Shown here piece by piece: positions 17,050 to 26,825 of a stretch of 64,000 nucleotides of DNA. Below the pieces are notes generated by a model. The model made no database searches. It was not told the origin of the DNA and was given only the letters and a program-made list of their open reading frames with translations. This stretch comes from Winogradskyella sp. MH6 (lineage in GTDB: Bacteria; Bacteroidota; Bacteroidia; Flavobacteriales; Flavobacteriaceae). The translations under genes and the position numbers were made by a program. The stretch lies in the NCBI RefSeq assembly GCF_022810765.1, contig NZ_CP094494.1, positions 2,976,001 to 3,040,000 of the forward strand, read 5' to 3'. Each line of letters begins with the position of its first letter. The first letter of the stretch is position 1.

Positions 17050-17904
17050 CTAAATCTTGTGAACTAGATCAGAATAATCAACTTTTTTAGGAATAATATC
17101 TAGGCTAAAAAGTTGTTCTTGTATATTGTTAATGGTCTTTTTATCTATTAATTCTTGTGACCACTCAGTTAAAGACAACCATTCTTGTACATCTTCAATT
17201 TCTTGGTCGTAACGATTGGCTATAGTTCTATCGATACTTGGTATGGATTTAAAATCTGATGTTGTTGTATTGATAATATCTAAAATCGTCTTAAGCTCTT
17301 CTTCGTTATTCTCAATAAATTCATTTCGTACAGCGATGACAAAACATGGCCATGGAGTAGGGCATTCTCCAACACGTCTAAAAACACCATCGTCTACCAA
17401 TGGTTTTGTTGTGAATTTTTCCCACATAAAGTAATCTGCATCTCCGTTGGTTAATCCTTCAACAGCACCATTTAAATTTTTAATAACTTCAAAATTTAGA
17501 TCAGTATCCAAATTCCAATTGTTGTTTTGAGCATTTATGTAAGCCATTAAATGAGAACCTGAACCATATCTGCTTATAGCTGCCCTTGTGCCTTTAATAT
17601 CTTCGATAGTATAAAAGTTAGATTTGTCTGCTACATGAATTCCCCAAATTAAAGGAGTTTCTACAAAGGTTTGCACAATGCTAGAAGGGTTACCATCTAT
17701 GATGTCTTTTATAATACCTTCGGTTAAAATTACTGCAATATCAATATCTCCTGATCGAAGCGCTTTGTTCATAGCACCAGTTCCTCCGTAATAATCGTGC
17801 CAGCGTAAGTTAATGTCTTCTGCTTTGTATTCGCCGTTTTTAAGGGTTAAATACCAAGCCAAATTAAAATGTTCTGGAACTCCGCCTATGTTTACTTTTT
17901 TCAT
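17050..17904 (-). CDS. Periplasmic-binding-protein-like protein without signal peptide (NMT1/Ca3427-like)
   Basis: This 284-residue protein has the two-lobed fold pattern of type 2 substrate-binding proteins of the NMT1/THI5 group. It opens directly with VNIGGVPEHFNLAWYLTL, and GDIDIAVILTEG and YGSGSHLMAYINA mark ligand-site loops. No signal peptide or lipobox is present, so it is cytoplasmic. Homologues of this layout (the Ca3427 type) have been proposed to take part in thiamine-related metabolism. No ABC transporter genes are adjacent. It lies 33 bp after the phosphorylase gene in the same orientation and is probably the last gene of a five-gene operon. Confidence 0.7.
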   Translation of the reverse strand: MKKVNIGGVPEHFNLAWYLTLKNGEYKAEDINLRWHDYYGGTGAMNKALRSGDIDIAVILTEGIIKDIIDGNPSSIVQTFVETPLIWGIHVADKSNFYTIEDIKGTRAAISRYGSGSHLMAYINAQNNNWNLDTDLNFEVIKNLNGAVEGLTNGDADYFMWEKFTTKPLVDDGVFRRVGECPTPWPCFVIAVRNEFIENNEEELKTILDIINTTTSDFKSIPSIDRTIANRYDQEIEDVQEWLSLTEWSQELIDKKTINNIQEQLFSLDIIPKKVDYSDLVHKI

Positions 17905-17937
17905 TTAATCAGAATTTGTATCAATATTTAAGTGATA

Positions 17938-18810
17938 TTAAATATTTACTATGCGCTCTAAAGCGTATACAATTAATTTTTCAACAGTACCTTTAGGGTC
18001 TTTACTAAAATCTCCTGTAGCTCTATTAGCGATTATTGCATTTAAAGATAATGCTTCATGACCTAATAGTTTTGATAACCCATATATGACTGAAGTTTCC
18101 ATTTCAAAATTTGTGATACGGAATTCTTTATAGTTAAAGTTATCTAATTTGGCATTTAAACCTGCATCATGTAAAGGTAAACGTAACACTCTACCTTGTG
18201 GGCCATAAAACCCACCAGCAGTACCTGTCATGCCTTTAAACATTTTGTCGCTTTCAAAATACTTTTCTAGGTACTTACTATTGTTAATAATTATTGGTCG
18301 CGCTTTGTTTATATCCCAGTTGGTGTGCTCTATAAAAGCGTCTTCAATTTCTGGATTACTAATGCCATCTATTTGATAAAAATGAAGCATACCATTAAGG
18401 TCTAAACCATGTGTGCTCATAACAAAAGCATCAACAGGTATATCGGCTTGTAATGAACCTGAAGTACCAATTCTTATAATATTGAGACTCGTTAATTGTG
18501 TTTTTGGTTTACGGGTTTTAAGATCAATATTTACCAAAGCATCTAGTTCGTTGAGAACAATATCAATGTTATCTGGACCAATACCAGTGGATATTACAGT
18601 GATTCTTCGGTCTTTGTAATAGCCTGTCTGTGTTTTAAACTCCCTTTTTTGAGTACTGAATTCAATACTATCAAAATGTTTTGTGATTTTTTCTACACGA
18701 TCTTGGTCACCAACAAATATGATGGTATCTGAAATATTTTCTGGCTTTAAATTTAAATGATAAACACTACCATCTGGATTTAAAATAAGTTCTGAATCTT
18801 TAATTGACAT
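17938..18810 (-). CDS. Nucleoside phosphorylase (uridine phosphorylase-like)
   Basis: This 290-residue member of the NP-I phosphorylase family carries the phosphate-site motif IRIGTSGSLQADIPVDA near residue 123 and a nucleoside-site motif NFEMETSVIYGL near residue 230, where MET is the ribose-binding Met-Glu pair of the family. It splits nucleosides to base and ribose 1-phosphate. The substrate could be uridine or a purine nucleoside. Its start overlaps the end of the upstream DUF1835 gene by 11 bp, so the two are coupled. Confidence 0.88.
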   Translation of the reverse strand: MSIKDSELILNPDGSVYHLNLKPENISDTIIFVGDQDRVEKITKHFDSIEFSTQKREFKTQTGYYKDRRITVISTGIGPDNIDIVLNELDALVNIDLKTRKPKTQLTSLNIIRIGTSGSLQADIPVDAFVMSTHGLDLNGMLHFYQIDGISNPEIEDAFIEHTNWDINKARPIIINNSKYLEKYFESDKMFKGMTGTAGGFYGPQGRVLRLPLHDAGLNAKLDNFNYKEFRITNFEMETSVIYGLSKLLGHEALSLNAIIANRATGDFSKDPKGTVEKLIVYALERIVNI

Positions 18811-19741
18811 GTAATATGGTCTTTACAAGTTTGTTTTGGTCTATACTAAATTGAAATTCTAAACGATTTACGCCTCCGTAGGTCATATTGTTATTAACCT
18901 CAGTTGCAAAATTATGTTGTCTTAGCAATGCTTCGTGGCCTTCTCTATTAAGTTTTAGGCTACTTTCATTTTCTTCAAAAAAGATGCTCAATTTTTCAAT
19001 TAGGCGAATATGCTGAGAGTCTCCAAAACCATAATAACCTTGGTAATTTAGGCTGTAGCCTAATAAATGATGTTTAGATTTAATGTCATTATCTCTAACT
19101 AAACGAAGTATATTGTCTTCTAATACACTAAGTCCGCTTTTTTGATGCGGGAAACGTTTTAAATGTGCTTTTAGACAACTGCTCATATATTTAAAACTAG
19201 ACTCTTTTACTATATATGGCTTTAGAATATTATGGTCTTTGCCACAATAAGTTCTCCATAAGGTAATGGCTAGTTCTTTGTCTTCATTAGTTAATCTTAC
19301 ACGTTTGTTATAATGATCTAATAATTGAGATTGTGTAAGTTCTCCTAATCCTTTCAGGTTTTTTTCACCTTCAACACGACCACTACAAATAAGGTAAAGC
19401 GGTTTTTTTATTTCTTTTTGATGTAAAAGATTTAATACACCTAAGAGATTAATATGGCAAAACAAATCATATTCAAACCACAAGTGAATTTCGTCATACT
19501 TATCTGCATTATTTAGCTTTGAAAGCTCTTGTTGAAGCTCTTTGTTATCTACTTCAATATCGTAGTATTCTTTTAAAAATTGGCTTCTTATTTTAAAAAA
19601 CTCTTCAGAATCTATCTTTGGAATGGTAGGTCCTTCGCAAAGCATTTCTTGCCAGGTTAAAATATCATCTTTAAAATCGAGCTCTTTTAAATACTCGGTA
19701 AGCACACTACCATTAGTAATATGAAGGATTTTCTTAGTCAT
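18800..19741 (-). CDS. DUF1835-domain protein
   Basis: The N-terminus (ILHITNGSVLTEYL, then WQEMLCEGPT) is the typical opening of DUF1835 proteins, and the helical C-terminal half fits the accompanying DUF3658-type region. The protein has 313 residues and is cytoplasmic. The biochemical function of the family is unknown. It is 4 bp from the upstream SUI1-like gene and overlaps the phosphorylase gene. Confidence 0.82.
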   Translation of the reverse strand: MTKKILHITNGSVLTEYLKELDFKDDILTWQEMLCEGPTIPKIDSEEFFKIRSQFLKEYYDIEVDNKELQQELSKLNNADKYDEIHLWFEYDLFCHINLLGVLNLLHQKEIKKPLYLICSGRVEGEKNLKGLGELTQSQLLDHYNKRVRLTNEDKELAITLWRTYCGKDHNILKPYIVKESSFKYMSSCLKAHLKRFPHQKSGLSVLEDNILRLVRDNDIKSKHHLLGYSLNYQGYYGFGDSQHIRLIEKLSIFFEENESSLKLNREGHEALLRQHNFATEVNNNMTYGGVNRLEFQFSIDQNKLVKTILHVN

Positions 19742-19745
19742 AAAA

Positions 19746-20075
19746 TTAGCCTCCTACGCGTTTTACGTTAAACCCTTTTTCTTTAAGAATAGTCATTATT
19801 TTATCGCGATAATCTCCTTGAATGATAATTTTATCATCCTTAAAACTACCACCAACACTAAGTTTGGTTTTTAGTTCTTTAGCAAGTATTTTGAAATCTT
19901 CAGAAGCACCTGTGTAGCCTTCTAAAATAGTAATTGGCTTTCCTTTACGCTTTTCATACTTACAAATAATAGGATCATCTTGTAGCCAAATGTCGCTTTT
20001 ATCATCATTTTCGTCTTGTGATGGCTCAGGGACGTGATCTGGAAAGAGATTTTTTAATTGGTCTTGTAGGTCCAT
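19746..20075 (-). CDS. SUI1/eIF1-like translation factor (YciH type)
   Basis: This 109-residue protein consists of a short acidic N-terminal extension and an SUI1 domain: KRKGKPITILEGYTG, KELKTKLSVGGSFKDD and IIQGDYRDKI follow the eIF1/YciH pattern of basic loop and glycine turn. Bacterial YciH proteins influence start-site fidelity on the 30S subunit. Its start overlaps the stop of the upstream oxygenase gene by 1 bp. Confidence 0.9.
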   Translation of the reverse strand: MDLQDQLKNLFPDHVPEPSQDENDDKSDIWLQDDPIICKYEKRKGKPITILEGYTGASEDFKILAKELKTKLSVGGSFKDDKIIIQGDYRDKIMTILKEKGFNVKRVGG

Positions 20076-21025
20076 TATTTTTTAATCAATCCAAGTTCTA
20101 CTAAACGCTCATTTAAAAATTCGCCTGCAGTAATATCTTCATATAATTTGGGGTTGTCTTCATCTACACAACTGTCTAAAACATCTAATTTCATTTCGCT
20201 AATTGGATGCATAAAGAAAGGAATAGAGTAGCGCGATGTTCCCCATAGTTCTCTAGGTGGATTAACAACACGATGGATAGTTGATTTTAGTTTGTTGTTA
20301 GAATGTCTAGATAACATATCACCAACGTTTATCATTAATTCGTCTGGTTCTGCAATAGCATCTAACCATTCGCCATCGTGGCGTTGTACTTGCAAGCCTC
20401 TACCTTGAGCTCCCATTAAAAGTGTAATCAGGTTGATATCACCATGAGCAGCAGCTCTTACCGCATTTTTAGGTTCTTGTGTAATTGGAGGATAATGTAT
20501 TGGTCTTAATATAGAATTACCATTGTGAATATAATTATCAAAATAAGTTTCTTCTAAGCCAAGATGTAAAGCTAAAGCACGCAGTACGTACTTTGCTGTT
20601 TTTTCTAACATTTGGTAGGTCTCTTTTCCTACTTTATTAAACTCAGGTAATTCTTTTACTTCAACATTTTCAGGGTATTCTTTTTTGCGCTCTTCATCAT
20701 CTTCAACATACTGTCCAAAATGCCAAAACTCTTTTAAATCTCCTTCTTTTTTACCCTTTGCACTTTCTTTTCCAAAAGACACATAACCTCTTTGACCACC
20801 AATACCAGGTATTTCGTAACTTTCCTTAACCTCAAGCGGTAAATCGAAAAAGTTTTTCACTTCAGCATATAGTCTATCAACTAATTCATCATCTAAAAAA
20901 TGCCCTTTTAAAGCAACAAAACCTATGTCTTGGTATGCTTTACCAATTTCATCAATAAATTTTTGTTTTCTATTTGGGTCTTCTGAAAGGAAATCCTTTA
21001 AATCTACACTAGGTATTCTATCCAT
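20075..21025 (-). CDS. 2-oxoglutarate/Fe(II)-dependent oxygenase, isopenicillin-N-synthase-like
   Basis: The fold family is shown by an N-terminal DIOX_N domain (IPSVDLKDFL, then GFVALKGH) and a C-terminal jelly roll. The iron ligands are visible as HGD in AAHGDINLITLL (about residue 189) and the distal histidine in STIHRVVNPP (about 247). The RYSIPFF (R-x-S) co-substrate motif follows. At 316 residues the length is typical. The reaction is unknown: bacterial members of this group are not generally penicillin synthases. It is the first gene of the minus-strand operon that runs to 17050. Confidence 0.88.
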   Translation of the reverse strand: MDRIPSVDLKDFLSEDPNRKQKFIDEIGKAYQDIGFVALKGHFLDDELVDRLYAEVKNFFDLPLEVKESYEIPGIGGQRGYVSFGKESAKGKKEGDLKEFWHFGQYVEDDEERKKEYPENVEVKELPEFNKVGKETYQMLEKTAKYVLRALALHLGLEETYFDNYIHNGNSILRPIHYPPITQEPKNAVRAAAHGDINLITLLMGAQGRGLQVQRHDGEWLDAIAEPDELMINVGDMLSRHSNNKLKSTIHRVVNPPRELWGTSRYSIPFFMHPISEMKLDVLDSCVDEDNPKLYEDITAGEFLNERLVELGLIKK

Positions 21026-21169
21026 TGGAATTTTATTTAAAAATTAAGTCAATATACAAAAGTAACGAATTAGTAATAAAATATGTATATGCGGTAAATA
21101 CATTTATAAGGTGAATTCTGTAATATTAATGCATTTTATTTACATTTGGTGCATTAGAATTTATAATGT

Positions 21170-23170
21170 ATGCCGACTATAACCAAAAGTAATATAGAGT
21201 ACGATAAGCGCAACCTAAGTGATAAAGTATTATTAAAACTTTATTACAACATGCTAAGACCTCGATTAATAGAGGAAAAGATGCTTATTTTACTACGACA
21301 GGGAAAAATATCTAAATGGTTTTCTGGTATTGGGCAAGAAGCTATTTCTGTTGGTGTTACAATGGCTCTAAAATCAGATGAATATATTTTGCCAATGCAT
21401 AGAAATCTTGGTGTATTTACTACTAGAGAAATTCCTCTGCATCGTTTATTTTGCCAATGGCAAGGTAAAGCGAGTGGTTTTACTAAAGGAAGAGACCGTT
21501 CGTTTCATTTTGGCACACAAGAGTACAATATAGTTGGGATGATCTCTCATTTAGGACCTCAACTTGGTGTTGCAGATGGTATTGCATTAGCTAATCTTTT
21601 AAAAAATAATGGACAGGTTACTGCTGTTTTTACAGGTGAAGGGGGAACAAGCGAAGGTGATTTTCACGAAGCACTAAATGTAGCTTCAGTTTGGCAACTA
21701 CCAGTAATTTTCTGTATTGAGAATAATGGTTACGGATTATCAACACCTACAAATGAGCAGTATTACTGTAAGCACCTGGCAGATAGAGGTAAGGGTTATG
21801 GTATTGAATCTTTTATTCTAGACGGAAATAACATTATTGAAACATATTCTAAGGTTAAAAAACTTGCTGAGAGCATAAGAAAACGTCCGAGACCAATTTT
21901 AATAGAATTTAAAACCTTCAGACGACGTGGTCATGAAGAAGCAAGTGGTACAAAATATGTTCCTAAGGAATTAATGGAAGAGTGGGAAGCCAAAGACCCA
22001 ATAGAGAATTTTAGAAGCTATTTGTTTAGCAAAAAAATATTATCTGCTGAAATTGACGACAAATACGTCACTGAAATTAAGGCTGAAATTGATGCTTCTT
22101 TGGATTCTGCGTATGCAGAAGCTGAAATAAGTCCTAATGAAAGTACTGAGTTAAATGATGTGTATAAATCGTTTGATTATGAAGATTTTAAACCTAATTC
22201 GAGTTTGAAGGAATTGCGTCTTATTGATGCCATTTCAGAGGGTTTAAAACAATCTATGGAAAAGCATAAGGACTTAGTAATTATGGGACAAGACATTGCC
22301 GAGTATGGAGGTGTTTTTAAAATTACTGAAGGCTTTGTAGATCAGTTTGGCAAAGATAGGGTTAGAAACACACCAATATGCGAATCTGCGATTGTAGAAG
22401 CTGGAATGGGTCTATCCATTGCAGGTATGAAAGCTGTTGTTGAAATGCAATTCTCTGACTTTGTAACCTCTGGCTTTAATCCTATTGTGAATTATCTAGC
22501 AAAATCACATTACCGTTGGAAACAAAATGCAGACGTTGTAGTACGTATGCCTTGTGGAGCAGGTGTTGCAGCAGGTCCCTTTCATTCCCAAACTAATGAG
22601 GCTTGGTTTACAAAAACACCTGGATTAAAGGTAGTATATCCTGCCTTTCCTTATGATGCCAAAGGCTTGTTAGCCACTGCAATAAATGATCCTAACCCAA
22701 TACTATTTTTTGAGCACAAAGCACTATACAGAAGTATAAGACAAGATGTGCCAACCGATTATTACACGTTACCTTTTGGTAAAGCAGCATTATTAAAAGA
22801 AGGTGAAGCAGTTACCATTATTACTTATGGTGCTGGTGTGCATTGGGCTCTAGAGACATTAGAAAACAATGTTGATATTTCAGCAGACTTAATTGATTTA
22901 AGAACACTACAACCTTTAGACAAAGAAGCGATATTAAGTTCTGTAAAGAAGACTGGAAAAGCTATAATTCTTCAAGAAGATAGCATGTTTGGAGGTATTG
23001 CAAGTGATATTTCTGCAATGCTAATGGAAGAATGTTTTGAGTATTTAGATGCGCCTGTAAAACGTGTCGCAAGTATGGAAACTCCTATACCATTTGCACC
23101 ACAGCTAGAGCAACAATATCTTGCCAAAGGAAAATTTGAGGATGCTATAAAAGATTTATTAAATTACTAA
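21170..23170 (+). CDS. 2-oxoacid dehydrogenase E1, fused alpha and beta subunits
   Basis: This 666-residue thiamine-diphosphate enzyme joins both halves of the heterotetrameric E1 component in one chain. Residues about 15-320 are the alpha part, with the ThDP/Mg motif GEGGTSEGDFHEALN and ENNGYGLS. Residues about 345-666 are the beta part, with MGQDIAEYGGVFKIT, TPICESAIV and an E1 C-terminal transketolase domain. The form fits branched-chain 2-oxoacid (2-oxoisovalerate) dehydrogenase in Bacteroidota, which feeds iso-branched fatty acid synthesis. It works with E2 and E3 subunits encoded elsewhere. It is monocistronic here. Confidence 0.92.
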   Translation: MPTITKSNIEYDKRNLSDKVLLKLYYNMLRPRLIEEKMLILLRQGKISKWFSGIGQEAISVGVTMALKSDEYILPMHRNLGVFTTREIPLHRLFCQWQGKASGFTKGRDRSFHFGTQEYNIVGMISHLGPQLGVADGIALANLLKNNGQVTAVFTGEGGTSEGDFHEALNVASVWQLPVIFCIENNGYGLSTPTNEQYYCKHLADRGKGYGIESFILDGNNIIETYSKVKKLAESIRKRPRPILIEFKTFRRRGHEEASGTKYVPKELMEEWEAKDPIENFRSYLFSKKILSAEIDDKYVTEIKAEIDASLDSAYAEAEISPNESTELNDVYKSFDYEDFKPNSSLKELRLIDAISEGLKQSMEKHKDLVIMGQDIAEYGGVFKITEGFVDQFGKDRVRNTPICESAIVEAGMGLSIAGMKAVVEMQFSDFVTSGFNPIVNYLAKSHYRWKQNADVVVRMPCGAGVAAGPFHSQTNEAWFTKTPGLKVVYPAFPYDAKGLLATAINDPNPILFFEHKALYRSIRQDVPTDYYTLPFGKAALLKEGEAVTIITYGAGVHWALETLENNVDISADLIDLRTLQPLDKEAILSSVKKTGKAIILQEDSMFGGIASDISAMLMEECFEYLDAPVKRVASMETPIPFAPQLEQQYLAKGKFEDAIKDLLNY

Positions 23171-23323
23171 TTAAGCAACAAAGACATTTTTGTTTGTTCT
23201 TACCCACTTAAACTTTTTACCGAAAGAAATTACCGTTAGTCGATTGTTTAGTAAATGGTAGTTGTATTATGATGTAAATAGAATTTTAACTTTATTTTTA
23301 CATATTCTTAATTAAAACTTCAA

Positions 23324-25636
23324 ATGAAAACAAAATTACTTCTTATTACATTTGTTATGACTTCAATATTTTCTTTTGCGCAAGTCATACCAGAAGATGT
23401 TAAACCACCAAGTTGGTCAATGGCAAACCTGCCTGCTGTAAAAGCTTTTAAAGTTCCTACTTTTGACTTAAAAGCGCTTCAAGATGAGGATATCATCAAT
23501 GATAAAGACAAATCAAAACCATGGAGATTTGGTCATGATATATATGTAGATCATGATTTTAATGAGGTAGGTAAATGGACAACTTTAAGCAATGGAGATA
23601 GAATTTGGAGAATGGCATATTATTCTGAGAATGCCACATCTTTAAACTTTATGTTTGATGTATTTAAATTACCTGTAGGTGCTAAACTTTATGTTTACAA
23701 TAATGAGAAAGATGATCTTTTAAGACCTTTTACTCACAATAATAACAACCCTGAAGAAGTACTTGGTACTTGGCTAGTTACTGGTGATAAAGCATGGATT
23801 GAATACTATGAACCAGCTAATGCAGTTGGTGAAGCAAAATTAACAATAGGCTCTGTAATTCATGGATACAGAACCACTGAAACTTATCAAAAAGCTCTTA
23901 ACGACTCTGGTGACTGTAACCAAGACGTTGATTGCGATATTACTCCATCTGGTGCTGACCCATATGCAATAGATAATGTAAAAGAAAACGTTAAGCGAGC
24001 AGCAGCTATGATTACTGTTGGAGGTGGAACAGGCATATGTTCTGGTACACTTATTAATAACACAAGTAATGATGGTACACCATATTTTATAACCGCAAAT
24101 CACTGTAGTGGTGGAGAAGGAGGCTGGGCTTTTAGGTTCAATTGGAGAAGTCCTAACCCATCTTGCTCTACAGCTACACCGAGCACTAATGGTTCATATA
24201 ATCAAACAGTGAGTGGATCTATAGTAAGAGCAAGTAGTTCTCAGTCTGATATGGAATTAGTTGAAATTACCGATGCTAGTTTCTTCAACAATAACCCAGA
24301 CGTTGTATGGGCTGGATGGAATAGATCAACATCTCAAGAGCCTGTTCTTAACTTTGGCATTCATCATCCTAGTGGAGATATACAAAAAGTTTGTAGAGAT
24401 GACGATGGAGCAACCAGACAAGCTATAGCTTTTAATGGTAATGCAAACACTCAAATGTGGTATATAACGGAGTGGGAATTAGGTGTAACTGAGCCTGGTT
24501 CTTCTGGTTCTGGATTATTTAATCAAGAAGGGCAGCTAATCGGTATGCTATCAGGTGGTGGTGCCGCTTGTACAGGTACAGGCAATAATGGTCAACCTGA
24601 TTTCTATGGAAGATTTGGCGTTGCTTGGGGCTATGGTAGTTCAGCATCTACTAGACTTAGTGATTGGCTAGATCCAACTAATACAGGAGCAGTTACTTTA
24701 GAACAATATCCTGTTTATGATAATGATGCTACTGTGGTTTTAGCTTCTGGTGGTAATAACTCATGTTACACAGATTTTATGCCAGAGGTGGCTTTAGTAA
24801 ATAGAGGAAGTTTAACTCTGACTTCTGCAATAATTACATATTCTTTAGATGGGGAAGCTGATACTGTTATTAACTGGTCTGGCTCTCTTACTAATGATAA
24901 TCAAGTTGTTGTTGCCACACCTTCTTACACTGATTTAGCTACTGGAGCTCATACATTTAATGTTTCTGTGGCTAGTCCAAATGGAGTGGCAGATGAAAAC
25001 ATGGCTAATGATACTTATACTTTAAATTTTGATATAGCGCCATCATACACAACAACACAAGTAGTGTTTAACGTTACCACAGATAACTATGGTGATGAAA
25101 CAACATGGCAATTAGTAGACAGTTCAAGTAATGTTGTTGCTAGTGGTCCTGCCGTAGATTATGCAGATAATACAACATATCAAGAAATAATCTCTATCCC
25201 AAGTTTAGACGAATGCTATAGTTTTTCAATTTTTGATTCTTATGGAGATGGAATATGCTGTAGTTGGGGAAATGGATCTTATAATTTAGAAGATGAAAAC
25301 GGAAATGTTATCATTTCTGGTGGAAATTTCAGTAACTCAGAATCAGTCGTATTTACAGCGAAAGATGCATTAAGTATTAATGATTACAGCTTAGAACACT
25401 TGGTTGATTTCTATCCAAACCCTGTAAATAATAATCTTAATATCGTTTTTAACAATTTAAGTGAAGATGTAAATTTTGAAATGTACAATGCATTAGGACA
25501 ACAGATGTCTAAGGGAAGCTTTAATGCTAATACAACTTCACATGTTTTAAACATGTCTCAGTATCAAAGTGGCATTTACTTTATAAAACTTACTTCAGGA
25601 TCTAGAAGCTTAACGCAAAAAATTGTGAAGGATTAA
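23324..25636 (+). CDS. Secreted trypsin-like serine protease with T9SS type A sorting domain
   Basis: The order is a signal peptide (1-19, ending SIFSFA), an N-terminal prodomain (to about 220), and a lysyl-endopeptidase-type serine protease domain. The catalytic triad can be read as His260 in FITANHCSGG, Asp309 in SQSDMELVEI, and Ser394 in PGSSGSGLF. Adhesion-like beta domains follow, and then a T9SS type A C-terminal signal (VDFYPNPVNNNLNI ... GIYFIKL) of about 75 residues. The protein is therefore exported by Sec and then released or attached by the T9SS. Cysteine pairs around the active site fit the Achromobacter protease I group. A strong terminator follows. Confidence 0.9.
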   Translation: MKTKLLLITFVMTSIFSFAQVIPEDVKPPSWSMANLPAVKAFKVPTFDLKALQDEDIINDKDKSKPWRFGHDIYVDHDFNEVGKWTTLSNGDRIWRMAYYSENATSLNFMFDVFKLPVGAKLYVYNNEKDDLLRPFTHNNNNPEEVLGTWLVTGDKAWIEYYEPANAVGEAKLTIGSVIHGYRTTETYQKALNDSGDCNQDVDCDITPSGADPYAIDNVKENVKRAAAMITVGGGTGICSGTLINNTSNDGTPYFITANHCSGGEGGWAFRFNWRSPNPSCSTATPSTNGSYNQTVSGSIVRASSSQSDMELVEITDASFFNNNPDVVWAGWNRSTSQEPVLNFGIHHPSGDIQKVCRDDDGATRQAIAFNGNANTQMWYITEWELGVTEPGSSGSGLFNQEGQLIGMLSGGGAACTGTGNNGQPDFYGRFGVAWGYGSSASTRLSDWLDPTNTGAVTLEQYPVYDNDATVVLASGGNNSCYTDFMPEVALVNRGSLTLTSAIITYSLDGEADTVINWSGSLTNDNQVVVATPSYTDLATGAHTFNVSVASPNGVADENMANDTYTLNFDIAPSYTTTQVVFNVTTDNYGDETTWQLVDSSSNVVASGPAVDYADNTTYQEIISIPSLDECYSFSIFDSYGDGICCSWGNGSYNLEDENGNVIISGGNFSNSESVVFTAKDALSINDYSLEHLVDFYPNPVNNNLNIVFNNLSEDVNFEMYNALGQQMSKGSFNANTTSHVLNMSQYQSGIYFIKLTSGSRSLTQKIVKD

Positions 25637-25659
25637 TCAAAACAATTTTAATAGAACTA

Positions 25660-25692
25660 AAAAACCAACACAATTAAAGTGTTGGTTTTTTA
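25660..25692 (+). terminator. Rho-independent terminator after the T9SS protease
   Basis: The stem AAAAACCAACAC with GTGTTGGTTTTT (loop aattaaa) is followed by a T-run. It lies 24 bp after the protease stop codon. Confidence 0.9.
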
Positions 25693-25721
25693 GTTTAATG
25701 TTATTGGGTGATTAGACCAAT

Positions 25722-25914
25722 TCATAATTTAATGTTTTCTAAGTCATCATCTAAACTGTGAGATGTATTGACAATTTTTGATAAGGCTTTCATGATTGAT
25801 AGATTTAATGATTGATGAATTACGTTATTATCTGTAACGTCTTTTACTGTTCCAAGAATAGCTTCTTGTTTCTGTTGTTGTACTTGTTAACTGATTGTTG
25901 TTTAAAGTTCTCAT
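25722..25914 (-). pseudogene. Small frameshifted reading frame
   Basis: Reading leftward from an ATG at 25914 gives MRTLNNNQL. In a neighbouring frame the sequence then continues as QVQQQKQEAILGTVKDVTDN and on to a stop at 25722, ending HSLDDDLENIKL. Both parts look protein-like (polar, helical, good codon use) but are separated by a stop or frame change near 25888. This suggests a roughly 60-residue gene with one frameshift, or less likely a recoded or misread site. No family is recognised. It lies in an otherwise gene-free interval between the protease terminator and the ExbD-like gene. The remainder (25915-26121) shows nothing. Confidence 0.35.
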
Positions 25915-26121
25915 AATTTCTTCGTTTTTTAATTGATTACACTAAATAGACGACCATAAATTAAAAATGTTACACTCTTGTATGCTAGAGTGTTACAGTT
26001 TAACAATTTTTAACTTTTTAACGTATCGTTATTTTGTGACAATAAAAGCCTTTATAGGTTTAGTTTTTAATAGAGCAAAAAAGGTGAACATAGAATTTTG
26101 CATTTTACTAAAGATTCTTTT

Positions 26122-26688
26122 TTAATCTCGTTTCACTATGACTTCAGATACTATAAACGGATATGCTTTCTTTACTGCTGTTAACTCTTCATCCGTTATT
26201 TGATTTGGTGTTTTATTGAATTTATCTTCAATATATCTCGCTCTTAAATCGTAGTAAGCTTTCGTAATCTCATCTTGTACCGAAATAAATAATTGATATT
26301 TTGTTAAAGCATCGTGACTTAGAGAAATTACGGCTTCTCTAGGATGATCTGATGATATTGACAGTTTTTCACCTGCACAATAATCACATTCAGACGTACC
26401 ATTATTATCTACAAAAGCGCTAACAATGTTTTTAACGTCTTCAAGTTTTACCACTTTGTCTTCAATAAAAATTTCCTGTTTATGATTTAAACTAATTCTT
26501 AAAAGGTTTCGTTCATTTATGTCTTTAATACAATCTTCAATATTAGGGCAATCGCTTGGTAATTGTCTTAACAAGCCTTTATCAGCTGAAATGGTCGTTG
26601 TTATCAAAAAGAAAATGAGTAACAAAAAGGCAATGTCTGCCATTGATCCTGCGTTGACCGTCGCAGAATGTCTTCGAAATGATTTCAT
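26122..26688 (-). CDS. ExbD/TolR-family biopolymer transport protein
   Basis: Of 188 residues, the N-terminus has the family pattern: a short basic cytoplasmic stretch, then VNAGSMADIAFLLLIFFLIT with the conserved transmembrane aspartate (Asp18), and a periplasmic domain of about 150 residues. ExbD/TolR proteins work with an ExbB/TolQ proton channel to energise outer-membrane processes. No ExbB homologue lies next to it, so its partner is encoded elsewhere. The periplasmic part is longer than in E. coli ExbD (141 residues) and includes a Cys pair (CDYC). Confidence 0.85.
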   Translation of the reverse strand: MKSFRRHSATVNAGSMADIAFLLLIFFLITTTISADKGLLRQLPSDCPNIEDCIKDINERNLLRISLNHKQEIFIEDKVVKLEDVKNIVSAFVDNNGTSECDYCAGEKLSISSDHPREAVISLSHDALTKYQLFISVQDEITKAYYDLRARYIEDKFNKTPNQITDEELTAVKKAYPFIVSEVIVKRD

Positions 26689-26825
26689 AATATAAATATT
26701 TAAAATGTTAATATTTTCTTAAGCACAAGAACAGTACCAATCTTGTTAAAGGTTATTAACAATTCGTATCAAAAACACTTACAATATGTTATTTTTGCAA
26801 AATTAACTTTCTAGGAAAGAGCAAT

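Noticed and set aside
23171..23323. Possible hairpin terminator after the E1 fusion (AACAAA...TTTGTT)
   Set aside because: The stem is too short and AT-only to call with confidence.
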